Shown in pieces: positions 7,483-14,342 of a DNA stretch of 26,577 nt; position 1 is the first letter of the stretch; each line of letters starts with the position of its first letter. The notes under the pieces were generated by a model. The model was not told the origin of the DNA and did no database searches. It was given only the letters and a program-made list of their open reading frames with translations. Origin of the DNA: an uncultured Chlamydiaceae bacterium (GTDB lineage: Bacteria; Chlamydiota; Chlamydiia; Chlamydiales; Parachlamydiaceae); the NCBI GenBank assembly GCA_945957185.1, contig CAMFKA010000003.1:1-26577 (forward strand), given 5' to 3'. A program made the position numbers and the translations under genes.

Positions 7483-9136
7483 CGAGCAAGTCTAAAAATG
7501 CCTTTAATTGCTTCGAGCGTGTAGGATGGCGCATTTTTCGCAGCGCTTTCGCTTCGATTTGTCGGATACGCTCACGCGTGACGTTAAATTCGAGTCCCAC
7601 TTCTTCAAGAGTTTTGGGTTTACCGTCAAGTAATCCAAAACGTTGGATAAGAACTTTGCGTTCACGATCGGTCAACGTTTCTAACACTTCGTTCATTTTA
7701 TCTTTTAAGATAGAGTAGCCCGTCGCTTCTGATGGCGAATCGGCGCTTGTATCTTCCAAAAAGTCTCCGAACTGGCTTTCGCCGCCATCTCCCACTTCTG
7801 CTTGGAGTGAGATCGGGTGTTGAGCAATTTTGTAGATTTCACGAACGCGGTCGGCTGTGATGCCGAGTTCTTCGGCGAGCTCTTCGGGGCTTGGTTCGCG
7901 TCCTGTTTCCATCATTAGCTTTTTAGCGCCGCGTAGAACGCGGTTGATCGTTTCAATCATGTGAACAGGAATACGGATGGTGCGGGCCTGATCGGCGATG
8001 GCGCGGGTGACAGCTTGACGAATCCACCAAGTTGCGTAGGTAGAAAATTTGTAACCGCGACGGTATTCGAATTTTTCGACAGCCTTCATGAGACCCATAT
8101 TCCCCTCTTGGATAAGATCAAGGAAGGAGAGTCCTCTGTTGGTGTATTTTTTAGCGATCGAGATCACAAGACGCAAGTTGGATTCCACCATCTCCCGTTT
8201 TGCCTCTTGGCTCTTATCCATCCAACGTTGCAGCATGCGGACATCTTTTTTGAAGTCGTCCAAAGAGCGACCTGCAGCGAGTTCTCGTTTCTTCAGTTTG
8301 CGTTGAGCAGCTTGCAGCTTCGCGGCAGCAAATTTATTTCGCTCGGCACGTGGAGTGAGTTCGACGATATCTTTTTCGAGAGCCAAGAATCGATCGTAAG
8401 AACGGAGGATCAATTCAACAAAGTCTTCGATAATATTGTGGCGGCAGTGGAGGCGACGCAGGTAAGCTTGAAGGCGGATTCTTGTCTTTTCCACCTCATC
8501 CATAATTTTAGTGCGTTCATTTTTCTTTAAATTAGGATCGTAAAGCTTTGCAAGTTGTTCGGCCAGGACGTGGTCGTCTTTTTTCATCAACTCGACCAAT
8601 TTTGGGAGCATCGCCGTGAACTCTTGCTTATTGTGGATCTCTTTTTCGGCAACGCTTTTGTCTAAACGCTCTTTCCCTGTAATCAAAATGGAGGCAATAG
8701 CAATAGCCTCTGCAGTAGAGTAGCGGAAACGCATAATAATTTTTTGAATCTGAATCTGCGCTTTCTCGATCCGTTTGGAAATTTCGACTTCTTCTTCGCG
8801 GCTAAGGAGAGGCACAGAGCCCATTTCTTTAAGGTACATCCGTACGGGATCATCAGGGGCACCTTCAGAACGTCGATGAGGAGTTTCAAGGTCTTTGGCT
8901 TCTTTTTTCTTCTCTTTTTGCCGCTCCACTTCGGATTGGTTGAGAATCTGGATGTCCATCCCGCTCAAATAGATAAGAACTTGATCGATCTGATCGGCAT
9001 TGTCGAACGACATGGGAAGAATATCATTGATTTCTTCGTACGTGATGTAACCTTGCTCTTTTGCCAAGTGTACGATCTCTTCAATCTTCTCCTGGTTATC
9101 TTCCGGAGCAACATTTTTTACATTTGACTTAGCCAT
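7472..9136 (-). CDS. rpoD: Housekeeping RNA polymerase sigma factor (sigma-66/sigma-70)
   Basis: The protein has 554 residues and is the primary sigma factor. Region 1.1 is at about 15-65, and region 1.2 is DPVRMYLKEMG near 96-106. A family-type non-conserved region spans about 130-310. Region 2 includes NLRLVISIAKKYTNRGLSFL (320-339) and GYKFSTYATWWIRQAV (361-376), which contacts the -10 element. Region 3 is at 380-450. Region 4.2 includes TLEEVGLEFNVTRERIRQIE (509-528), which contacts the -35 element. These promoter-reading residues look standard, which justifies scoring the promoters here by TTGACA/TATAAT. The leader carries a good promoter at 9197-9225. Ribosome-site complementarity is weak. 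It is co-transcribed with dinG. Confidence 0.97.
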   Translation of the reverse strand: MAKSNVKNVAPEDNQEKIEEIVHLAKEQGYITYEEINDILPMSFDNADQIDQVLIYLSGMDIQILNQSEVERQKEKKKEAKDLETPHRRSEGAPDDPVRMYLKEMGSVPLLSREEEVEISKRIEKAQIQIQKIIMRFRYSTAEAIAIASILITGKERLDKSVAEKEIHNKQEFTAMLPKLVELMKKDDHVLAEQLAKLYDPNLKKNERTKIMDEVEKTRIRLQAYLRRLHCRHNIIEDFVELILRSYDRFLALEKDIVELTPRAERNKFAAAKLQAAQRKLKKRELAAGRSLDDFKKDVRMLQRWMDKSQEAKREMVESNLRLVISIAKKYTNRGLSFLDLIQEGNMGLMKAVEKFEYRRGYKFSTYATWWIRQAVTRAIADQARTIRIPVHMIETINRVLRGAKKLMMETGREPSPEELAEELGITADRVREIYKIAQHPISLQAEVGDGGESQFGDFLEDTSADSPSEATGYSILKDKMNEVLETLTDRERKVLIQRFGLLDGKPKTLEEVGLEFNVTRERIRQIEAKALRKMRHPTRSKQLKAFLDLLDGE

Positions 9137-9196
9137 TGGTACCTATAAAAAAACGGGTGGATGCGAAAAATCGGTCTAAATTGACAGCATGCAGAC

Positions 9197-9225
9197 ATTC
9201 TATTTCGTTTGCTATTTTTATGCAA
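9197..9225 (-). promoter_or_regulatory. Candidate rpoD promoter
   Basis: On the minus strand TTGCAT (9220-9225), a 17-base spacer and TAGAAT (9197-9202) form a good sigma70-type promoter. They lie 60 to 90 bases before the rpoD ATG, in the gap after epmB. This gives rpoD-dinG its own promoter separate from murA-epmB. Confidence 0.5.
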
Positions 9226-9238
9226 CACGGGACAAATT

Positions 9239-10204
9239 CTAGAAGAGAACAATTTTATGTGGTTGTCCGGCAACTTCTTTGACATAATTGGGGACACCGT
9301 AGCCGGGAAGGCATTTTCGCATGGCAGCGATCAGCTCATGCCCTTCTGTTTCAAGGACTTCAAAGTGTGAAGCGCCCCTTACTCTATCCAATTGATGCAG
9401 ATAGTAAGGTAATATTCCATTTTCGGTTAATAGTTCCGAAAGCTCAACTAACACGTCTTTGGAATTGTTCACTCCGTTCAACAAAACGGACTGATTCAGC
9501 AATACCGCTCCCGTCGACCGCAACTTTTTTAGAGCACCGAGCACGTCGGCATCAAGCTCTTTCGGGTGATTGCAATGGATGACAACCCAAATCTGGCGTG
9601 GAAATTTTGAAAAAATTTCCAACAACTCCTCGTCTATCCGTTCCGGTATTCCGATAGGGAAACGAGTGTGGAATCTCACTTTTTTAATATGGGGGATCGC
9701 AGCCAATGAAGTGAGAATTTGGTTTAACTGTTCGTTTGAACAAGAGAGAGGATCCCCGCCACTTAAAATCATTTCAGAAAGAGAGAAGTCTTGTCGAATC
9801 AAGTCCAACTCGGCTTCCACCCCTTTTATCGTTGTTTCGTAGGGGTAGTTTTGCCGGAAGCAGTAGCGGCAGTGCATTGCACAGGCACTTGTGGGCATTA
9901 ACAACGCTCGTCCTTGATACTTATGTAAAAATTTACCGGTCTTTTGTGCGTGGCAATCTCCCACCGGATCGATCAAATCGTCAGGTTTCCACTCCCCTTC
10001 AGCAACGAGGGGAACAAACTGTAGAAAAAGGGGATCGCTTGGATCGTTCTTTTTCATTTTCGCTGCAATGCGACGAGGGAGGTTAAGAACGAAGCGGGAA
10101 CGCGGCATGACGAGCTGTCGATTTTCGGAAGAAAATTCCAAATAATCGAGAAGCGCATCGATGCGAGTAAAATTATCTTTAAGTATAGATTTCCACGGAT
10201 TCAT
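9239..10204 (-). CDS. epmB: EF-P (R)-beta-lysylation radical SAM enzyme EpmB (KamA-like)
   Basis: This 321-residue radical SAM, PLP-dependent lysine 2,3-aminomutase belongs to the group that supplies beta-lysine for elongation factor P. The SAM cluster motif is CAMHCRYC (Cys 108, 112, 115). Flanking motifs LLHKYQGRALL-like, SGGDPL, IPHIKKVRFHTRFPI, LLNQSVLLNGVN and YYLHQLDRVRGASHF closely follow E. coli EpmB, and the short C-terminus fits EpmB rather than the longer clostridial KamA. A TTG at 10243 is in frame, but the ATG at 10204 gives the normal N-terminus and avoids overlap with murA. No obvious Shine-Dalgarno sequence precedes it. It follows murA by 25 bases and is probably in the same operon. 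Its partners EpmA and EF-P are not in this window. Confidence 0.88.
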   Translation of the reverse strand: MNPWKSILKDNFTRIDALLDYLEFSSENRQLVMPRSRFVLNLPRRIAAKMKKNDPSDPLFLQFVPLVAEGEWKPDDLIDPVGDCHAQKTGKFLHKYQGRALLMPTSACAMHCRYCFRQNYPYETTIKGVEAELDLIRQDFSLSEMILSGGDPLSCSNEQLNQILTSLAAIPHIKKVRFHTRFPIGIPERIDEELLEIFSKFPRQIWVVIHCNHPKELDADVLGALKKLRSTGAVLLNQSVLLNGVNNSKDVLVELSELLTENGILPYYLHQLDRVRGASHFEVLETEGHELIAAMRKCLPGYGVPNYVKEVAGQPHKIVLF

Positions 10205-10229
10205 GGGGAAATTGTAACAAATGGAGGAA

Positions 10230-11627
10230 TTAGACGACAACAAGTTCCGACTCTTCCTTCAGAAGAGACTTGATTCCATTTTTACGGTTTTTTCTTTCGT
10301 CGAGTTCGACGCGGGTAACATCGACGCCCAAACTTCCCAATTTGAGGGCTAAATCTTCATACCCGCGGTCTAGATATTGGAGCCCGCTGATCGTGCTGGT
10401 ATCTGAAGCGAGTACTGCGGCCATGACGTAAGCAAAGCCTGCGCGAAGATCCGGAATGGAAATGTCCTTGCCGACAAGCGGTGTTTGCCCCTTAACAATA
10501 ATGCTATGTGAGAAGCATTGAGAAGCAAAACGACACTGTTTTCCTCCAAGGCACTGTTTGAAAGTGGTAATATCGGCGCCCATTTCGTTAAGAGTTTCGG
10601 TATATCCGAATCTATTTTCGTAAACGGTTTCATGGATAACGGAGGAGCCTGTCGCCTGCGTAAGCAGCACCACAAAAGGTTGCTGCCAATCGGTCATAAA
10701 GCCAGGATGGACATCAGTTTCAAGGTGTAAGCCCCCTTGCAGTGGTCCATCGTAATAGAATTCAATTCCGTTTTGTTTGATATCGAAGCCTCCGCCCACT
10801 TCACGAAGCTTATTCAAAAACGCGATCATATTGACATGTTGAGCGCCTTCCACCATCACACGGCCTTTAGAGCTCACCGCAGCCATCGCCCAGGAGGCTG
10901 CCTCGATTCGATCGGGAACAACATAATGTTCCACTTCGTGGAAACGTCGCGTCCCTTGGATGCGGATGGTTCTGTCGACATCGATGCTGATGATGGCTCC
11001 AAGCTTCTGTAAAAAAAGGATCAAGTCGATAATTTCCGGTTCCATCGCTGCATTTTTGATGACGGTCATCCCGTGCGCGCGCACTCCGGCAAGGATAGTG
11101 TTTTCTGTTGCTCCAACTGATGGAAATGGCAGGGTGATGACAGTCCCCTTCAAACCGTTGTGAGCGCGAGCAAAGTAGGCGCCCTCTTTTTTCATGTTGC
11201 GATATTCGATTTCCGCTCCGAGTTTACCCAGAGCTTCGATATGGAAATCGACAGGACGTTTACCAATGGGGCATCCTCCGGTTGTAGGAACGATGATGTC
11301 TTCGTCTGTGCGTCCAAGGAGAGCTCCGATCATCAAAATAGGGATGCGGTTGGATCCGGAGAAGCGTTGTGGAACGTAGGAAGTTTTGAGGTGTTTGGTT
11401 TGGACGACCATGACGCCGGCCTTGCGGTCCCATTGGACATTCATTCCAATTTCGCGACACAAGTCGACAGTGACTTCTACGTCGCCGATATTCGGGACGT
11501 TGGTGAAGGTGCACTTTTTATCCGAGAGTAGCGAGGCTACTAAAAGCTTTGTGAATGCGTTTTTTGCTCCTGCAGCTTTGACAGTGCCATTTAGAGAGGC
11601 ACCCCCTCGAATTTTCAGTACTTCCAT
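10230..11627 (-). CDS. murA: UDP-N-acetylglucosamine 1-carboxyvinyltransferase MurA
   Basis: MurA transfers enolpyruvate from PEP to UDP-GlcNAc, the first committed step of peptidoglycan synthesis. Here it has 465 residues against about 420 in E. coli. Lys22-Asn23 lie in the conserved AKNA motif. The catalytic loop reads GGCPIGKRPVDFHIE, with Cys119 at the position of E. coli Cys115. DRIEAASW, HPGFMTDWQQPF and the C-terminal DLRAGFAYVMAA are all present. Extra length includes a cysteine-containing insertion near CLGGKQCRFASQC. The cysteine is notable because the C. trachomatis enzyme is reported to have Asp there and to be fosfomycin-insensitive. An AGGAAG site precedes the ATG. The gene starts a minus-strand unit followed by epmB. 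In C. trachomatis murA lies near uppS-cdsA-cmk-plsC (CT450-CT455), so it is displaced but still close. Confidence 0.96.
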   Translation of the reverse strand: MEVLKIRGGASLNGTVKAAGAKNAFTKLLVASLLSDKKCTFTNVPNIGDVEVTVDLCREIGMNVQWDRKAGVMVVQTKHLKTSYVPQRFSGSNRIPILMIGALLGRTDEDIIVPTTGGCPIGKRPVDFHIEALGKLGAEIEYRNMKKEGAYFARAHNGLKGTVITLPFPSVGATENTILAGVRAHGMTVIKNAAMEPEIIDLILFLQKLGAIISIDVDRTIRIQGTRRFHEVEHYVVPDRIEAASWAMAAVSSKGRVMVEGAQHVNMIAFLNKLREVGGGFDIKQNGIEFYYDGPLQGGLHLETDVHPGFMTDWQQPFVVLLTQATGSSVIHETVYENRFGYTETLNEMGADITTFKQCLGGKQCRFASQCFSHSIIVKGQTPLVGKDISIPDLRAGFAYVMAAVLASDTSTISGLQYLDRGYEDLALKLGSLGVDVTRVELDERKNRKNGIKSLLKEESELVVV

Positions 11628-11663
11628 CGACGACTACTTCCTTATTATGGCTACGAAGCATAA

Positions 11664-11692
11664 GCTATAACAAAAATCGCATTAATGCACAA
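11664..11692 (-). promoter_or_regulatory. Candidate murA promoter
   Basis: On the minus strand TTGTGC (11687-11692), a 17-base spacer and TATAGC (11664-11669) lie about 40 bases before the murA ATG. The -35 is moderate, the -10 fair and the spacing ideal. Confidence 0.4.
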
Positions 11693-11733
11693 CAGAATGA
11701 AAAGGGAAGATCACGACCTCTTGCGTTAATTCG

Positions 11734-11745
11734 AACAAATTTGTT
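11734..11745. promoter_or_regulatory. Perfect 12-bp palindrome upstream of the OYE gene
   Basis: AACAAATTTGTT is a perfect palindrome 33 bases before the OYE start codon. It falls between a TTGCGT (11721-11726) and a TTAAAC (11744-11749) spaced 17 bases apart that could be a weak promoter. Such a position suits a repressor operator, but no regulator gene is adjacent. Confidence 0.3.
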
Positions 11746-11778
11746 AAACAACAGAATTTAACACCAATAAGGAGCTCC

Positions 11779-12918
11779 ATGAGCAATCCTAAAAAACCTT
11801 GTTCAGGTTGCCAGTCAAAAGAGCTCTCCGACTCTATCGACAACACAGTCAATCTACTAAGCCCCTTAAAGATTTTGGGACTCACCCTCAAAAACAGGAT
11901 CGTCCTTTCACCAATGTGTCAATATTCCTCCGTTGATGGCTTTGCCAACGACTGGCATCTTGTCCACCTCGGAAGCCGCGCTGTCGGCGGAGCGGGACTT
12001 GTCTTTACTGAGGCCGCTGCTGTCACCGCTGAAGGAAGAATCTCTCCTCAAGACTTGGGAATTTGGAATGATCAACACATCACTCCTCTAAAACGAATTG
12101 TTTCGTTTATTCACGAAATGGGCTCTGCAGCGGGAATTCAAATCGCGCATGCCGGAAGAAAAGCCAGCACTGCCGCGCCTTGGGAGGGCGGAGGTGCCGT
12201 CACTGCTGCGAATGGGGGCTGGACACCTATTGCTCCTAGTGCGATCCCCTTTTCCGAAGAAAGTCCTCACCCCATTGCTATGGATAAAACTGCAATTCAA
12301 CAAACCATAGAGGCGTTTGTCCAGGCTGCAAAACGCTCCGTAGTTTGCGGCTTTGACGTAATCGAAATTCATTCCGCACACGGGTATCTCTTACACGAAT
12401 TTCTGTCGCCGCTTTCCAACAAGAGAACGGATGAATATGGGGGCAGTTTCGAAAATCGAATTCGTCTACTCTGTGAAGTGGTGGTAGAGGTCAGAAAAGT
12501 CATTCCGCATTCGATGCCGCTTTTCGTACGAATTTCGGCGACAGATTGGGCAGAAGGGGGATGGGATCTCCCTCAATCAGTTTTATTAGCAAAAAAATTA
12601 AAAGAACTAGGTGTAAATCTTATCGATGCATCATCAGGAGCCTTGGTGCCGCACGTAAAAATCCCTGTAGGCGCAAATTACCAAGTTCCATTTGCAGAAA
12701 CGATCCGCAAGGAAGCTCACATCCTGACCGGAGCGGTCGGTCTGATCACCGATCCTAATCAGGCAAATGACATCATCGCCGCCGATGAAGCAGATTTAAT
12801 TTTCTTGGCCAGAGAATTTCTTCGAGAGCCCTATTGGGGATTAAAAGCAACGCAAGAATTTGGATCGGACGAAGCGTGGCCTCATCAATACAGATACGCC
12901 ATTCACAAACGAAAATAA
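11779..12918 (+). CDS. Old yellow enzyme family NADPH:flavin oxidoreductase, YqjM-like
   Basis: The protein has 379 residues and is an FMN-dependent ene-reductase of the YqjM class, which reduces activated C=C bonds of unsaturated carbonyls and nitro compounds. From about residue 28 it follows YqjM closely. SPMCQYSS (44-51) carries Cys47 at the redox-tuning position, HAGRKA and HSAHGYLLHEFLSPLSNKRT carry the substrate-binding histidines, and TGAVGLIT and REFLREPYWG form the FMN phosphate site and the end of the barrel. An N-terminal extension of about 27 residues not found in YqjM has a CSGC motif (8-11). AAGGAG at 11769-11774 is a strong ribosome site. It is single, divergent from murA and convergent with the CysJ-like gene, with only two bases between stops. 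The natural substrate is unknown. Confidence 0.92.
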   Translation: MSNPKKPCSGCQSKELSDSIDNTVNLLSPLKILGLTLKNRIVLSPMCQYSSVDGFANDWHLVHLGSRAVGGAGLVFTEAAAVTAEGRISPQDLGIWNDQHITPLKRIVSFIHEMGSAAGIQIAHAGRKASTAAPWEGGGAVTAANGGWTPIAPSAIPFSEESPHPIAMDKTAIQQTIEAFVQAAKRSVVCGFDVIEIHSAHGYLLHEFLSPLSNKRTDEYGGSFENRIRLLCEVVVEVRKVIPHSMPLFVRISATDWAEGGWDLPQSVLLAKKLKELGVNLIDASSGALVPHVKIPVGANYQVPFAETIRKEAHILTGAVGLITDPNQANDIIAADEADLIFLAREFLREPYWGLKATQEFGSDEAWPHQYRYAIHKRK

Positions 12919-12920
12919 AA

Positions 12921-14006
12921 TTAGTAGATGTCACGCAGGTAGCGATTTTCGGTGCGCAGCTGCTTCACATAGTTGCGAACGCCTTGATCGTCAAGTCCGG
13001 TGTTTTCCTTAACGATTTCGTGAAGAGCGTGATCGACATCTTTAGCCATTTTGTCGGCATCACCGCAGACGTAGAAGATAGCTCCCTTTTCGATCCAATC
13101 AAAAATCTCCTTGCTATGTTCTTTCAGGTGATGCTGAACATAAACTTTATCGGCTTGGTCTCTAGAGAAGGCGGCATTGACTTTAAGGTCGATTTTATTC
13201 GACAACTCGCTCCACTCCTCTTCATAGAAGAAGTCCGTCGCGCGGTTCCATTCTCCAAAGAACAACCAGTGGCGAGAGCGATTCCCTTCTGCGGCTCTTT
13301 GCTGTAAAAAGGCGCGGTATGGGGCAACACCGGTGCCGGGTCCTACCATAATCATATCTATTTTGGGATCTACAGGTGTTGTGAATCCGTGGTGGGGCTG
13401 AAGGTAGACTCCGAATGTGGTCTTTTCCACTTCGGCTTGGTAGCAAAGAAAATCGGTAGCGACACCGTAACGGAGCTGTCCTCTTGTTTTATAGTGGACA
13501 GGGGCGACGGTGAGGTGCACTTCAGTAGGGTAGAGCAATGGAGAAGAGGCGATCGAGTAAAGTCGAGGGAGTAGCGGCATGACCATGTCGCAAAATTCTT
13601 GAGGCGTGGGAGGAACGGGAAGGAAAGCTTCCATAAAATCCCACACTTCGTACTGTTGAAGTTCCTCTTTCGTCATTTCGGTTTGACCCGACAATTCCAA
13701 TAATTTCCTGCTGATAGCGCGGAGATTTGCCTTTCTTTTCAGATAGTCGCGTAGGGTGAATTGTTCCCCTGATTTTTTATCTTGGACGATGGTTTCCGGA
13801 TCGGCTTTTAAAATTTGGAGCGTTTTAGCAACGACTTCGGGGTGATTTTCGGGGCAGATGCCAATGCTATCGCCAACGGAGTATTTGATTTCCGAATCAC
13901 CGAGATCAACGATTACGTGGTGGGTCATCTTTTGTGAGCCGTCTTTTGTCAGGCGGTACCGCGATTTGATGTGAGTGGGATAAGGTTGATTGCGAGAGTA
14001 GGTCAT
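12921..14006 (-). CDS. CysJ-like FAD/NADPH reductase without flavodoxin domain
   Basis: This 361-residue diflavin-reductase-type protein resembles the C-terminal half of sulfite reductase flavoprotein CysJ and cytochrome P450 reductase. Early residues form the FAD-domain connection; RLYSIASS binds FAD; GPGTGVAPYRAFLQQR and YVCGDADKMAKDV bind NADPH; the tail RTENRYLRDIY resembles the CysJ terminus. The N-terminal flavodoxin domain is absent, as in the short CysJ annotated in Chlamydia (about CT435). No hemoprotein CysI is nearby, so the electron acceptor is unknown. The frame stays open back to 14120, but that extension is tRNA-Leu read as protein; the ATG at 14006 has AGGGGAG just upstream and gives the family N-terminus. 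The gene starts 21 bases after the tRNA and is probably cotranscribed with it. Confidence 0.9.
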   Translation of the reverse strand: MTYSRNQPYPTHIKSRYRLTKDGSQKMTHHVIVDLGDSEIKYSVGDSIGICPENHPEVVAKTLQILKADPETIVQDKKSGEQFTLRDYLKRKANLRAISRKLLELSGQTEMTKEELQQYEVWDFMEAFLPVPPTPQEFCDMVMPLLPRLYSIASSPLLYPTEVHLTVAPVHYKTRGQLRYGVATDFLCYQAEVEKTTFGVYLQPHHGFTTPVDPKIDMIMVGPGTGVAPYRAFLQQRAAEGNRSRHWLFFGEWNRATDFFYEEEWSELSNKIDLKVNAAFSRDQADKVYVQHHLKEHSKEIFDWIEKGAIFYVCGDADKMAKDVDHALHEIVKENTGLDDQGVRNYVKQLRTENRYLRDIY

Positions 14007-14027
14007 AGGCTCCCCTAGAGAAAATAA

Positions 14028-14111
14028 TGCGGCCGAGATGACTCGAACATCCACCGAGTTGCCCCGACTAGAACCTGAATCTAGCGCGTCTACCAATTCC
14101 GCCACGGCCGC
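14028..14111 (-). tRNA. tRNA-Leu (anticodon CAG)
   Basis: The 84-base cloverleaf starts GCGGCCG and ends CGGCCGC plus discriminator A, giving a perfect 7-bp acceptor stem. The anticodon stem is CTAGA/TCTAG around the loop TTCAGGT, so the anticodon is CAG and it reads CUG. A long variable arm (class II) follows, then a T arm with GTTCGAGTC. CCA is not encoded. It lies directly upstream of the CysJ-like gene on the same strand. Confidence 0.95.
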
Positions 14112-14120
14112 AATGCACAC

Positions 14121-14149
14121 AGATTACCGTATCCCGAACTTTCGTGCAA
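14121..14149 (-). promoter_or_regulatory. Candidate promoter for tRNA-Leu and the CysJ-like gene
   Basis: On the minus strand TTGCAC (14144-14149), a 17-base spacer and TAATCT (14121-14126) end nine bases before the first tRNA base, which fits direct initiation close to the tRNA 5' end. The left octamer array starts seven bases upstream of the -35. Confidence 0.55.
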
Positions 14150-14156
14150 GCAAATA

Positions 14157-14212
14157 ACGATAGGACGATAGGACGATGTAACGATACAACGATACAACGA
14201 TACAACGATACA
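14157..14212 (+). repeat. Left octamer array, seven copies
   Basis: Seven perfect 8-base steps share the core ACGAT: ACGATAGG twice, ACGATGTA once, then ACGATACA four times. The last three bases of the unit vary and the first five never do. The array lies just upstream of the tRNA-Leu promoter and faces the right array in inverted orientation. Confidence 0.95.
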
Positions 14213-14286
14213 TTTTCAAAAATTATCATTAACATTTCAACATTTTTTAAATAATTTTTATAGGCATAACCGCGAAATAAAAAAAT
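14213..14286. other. AT-rich spacer between the octamer arrays
   Basis: These 74 bases are strongly A/T-rich with runs of T and A and no open frame. They would be the loop of a hairpin formed by the two arrays. I see no other motif in them. Confidence 0.6.
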
Positions 14287-14342
14287 ATCGTTACATCGTT
14301 ACATCGTTACATCGTTACATCGTTACATCGTTACATCGTTAC
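14287..14342 (-). repeat. Right octamer array, seven copies
   Basis: Seven identical copies of ATCGTTAC on the plus strand (ACGATGTA in another register on the minus strand) run without interruption. A degenerate ATCGT continues into the gene at 14343. The array contains the stop codon of the GxxExxY gene. Its unit equals the third unit of the left array, in opposite orientation. Confidence 0.95.

Noticed and set aside
7961..8530. 189-codon plus-strand frame within rpoD
   Set aside because: It is antisense to sigma regions 2 and 3 and is explained by codon bias of the real gene.
10205..10243. Upstream TTG start for epmB overlapping murA
   Set aside because: It would add 13 residues not expected for EpmB; the ATG at 10204 gives the normal N-terminus.
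14007..14120. 38-codon N-terminal extension of the CysJ-like protein
   Set aside because: The extension is the translation of tRNA-Leu on the same strand (the familiar AAVAELVDALDSG pattern). The ATG at 14006 has a ribosome site and gives the family N-terminus.
14157..14342. CRISPR array
   Set aside because: Units are 8 bases and contiguous, with no unique spacers, and there are no cas genes.
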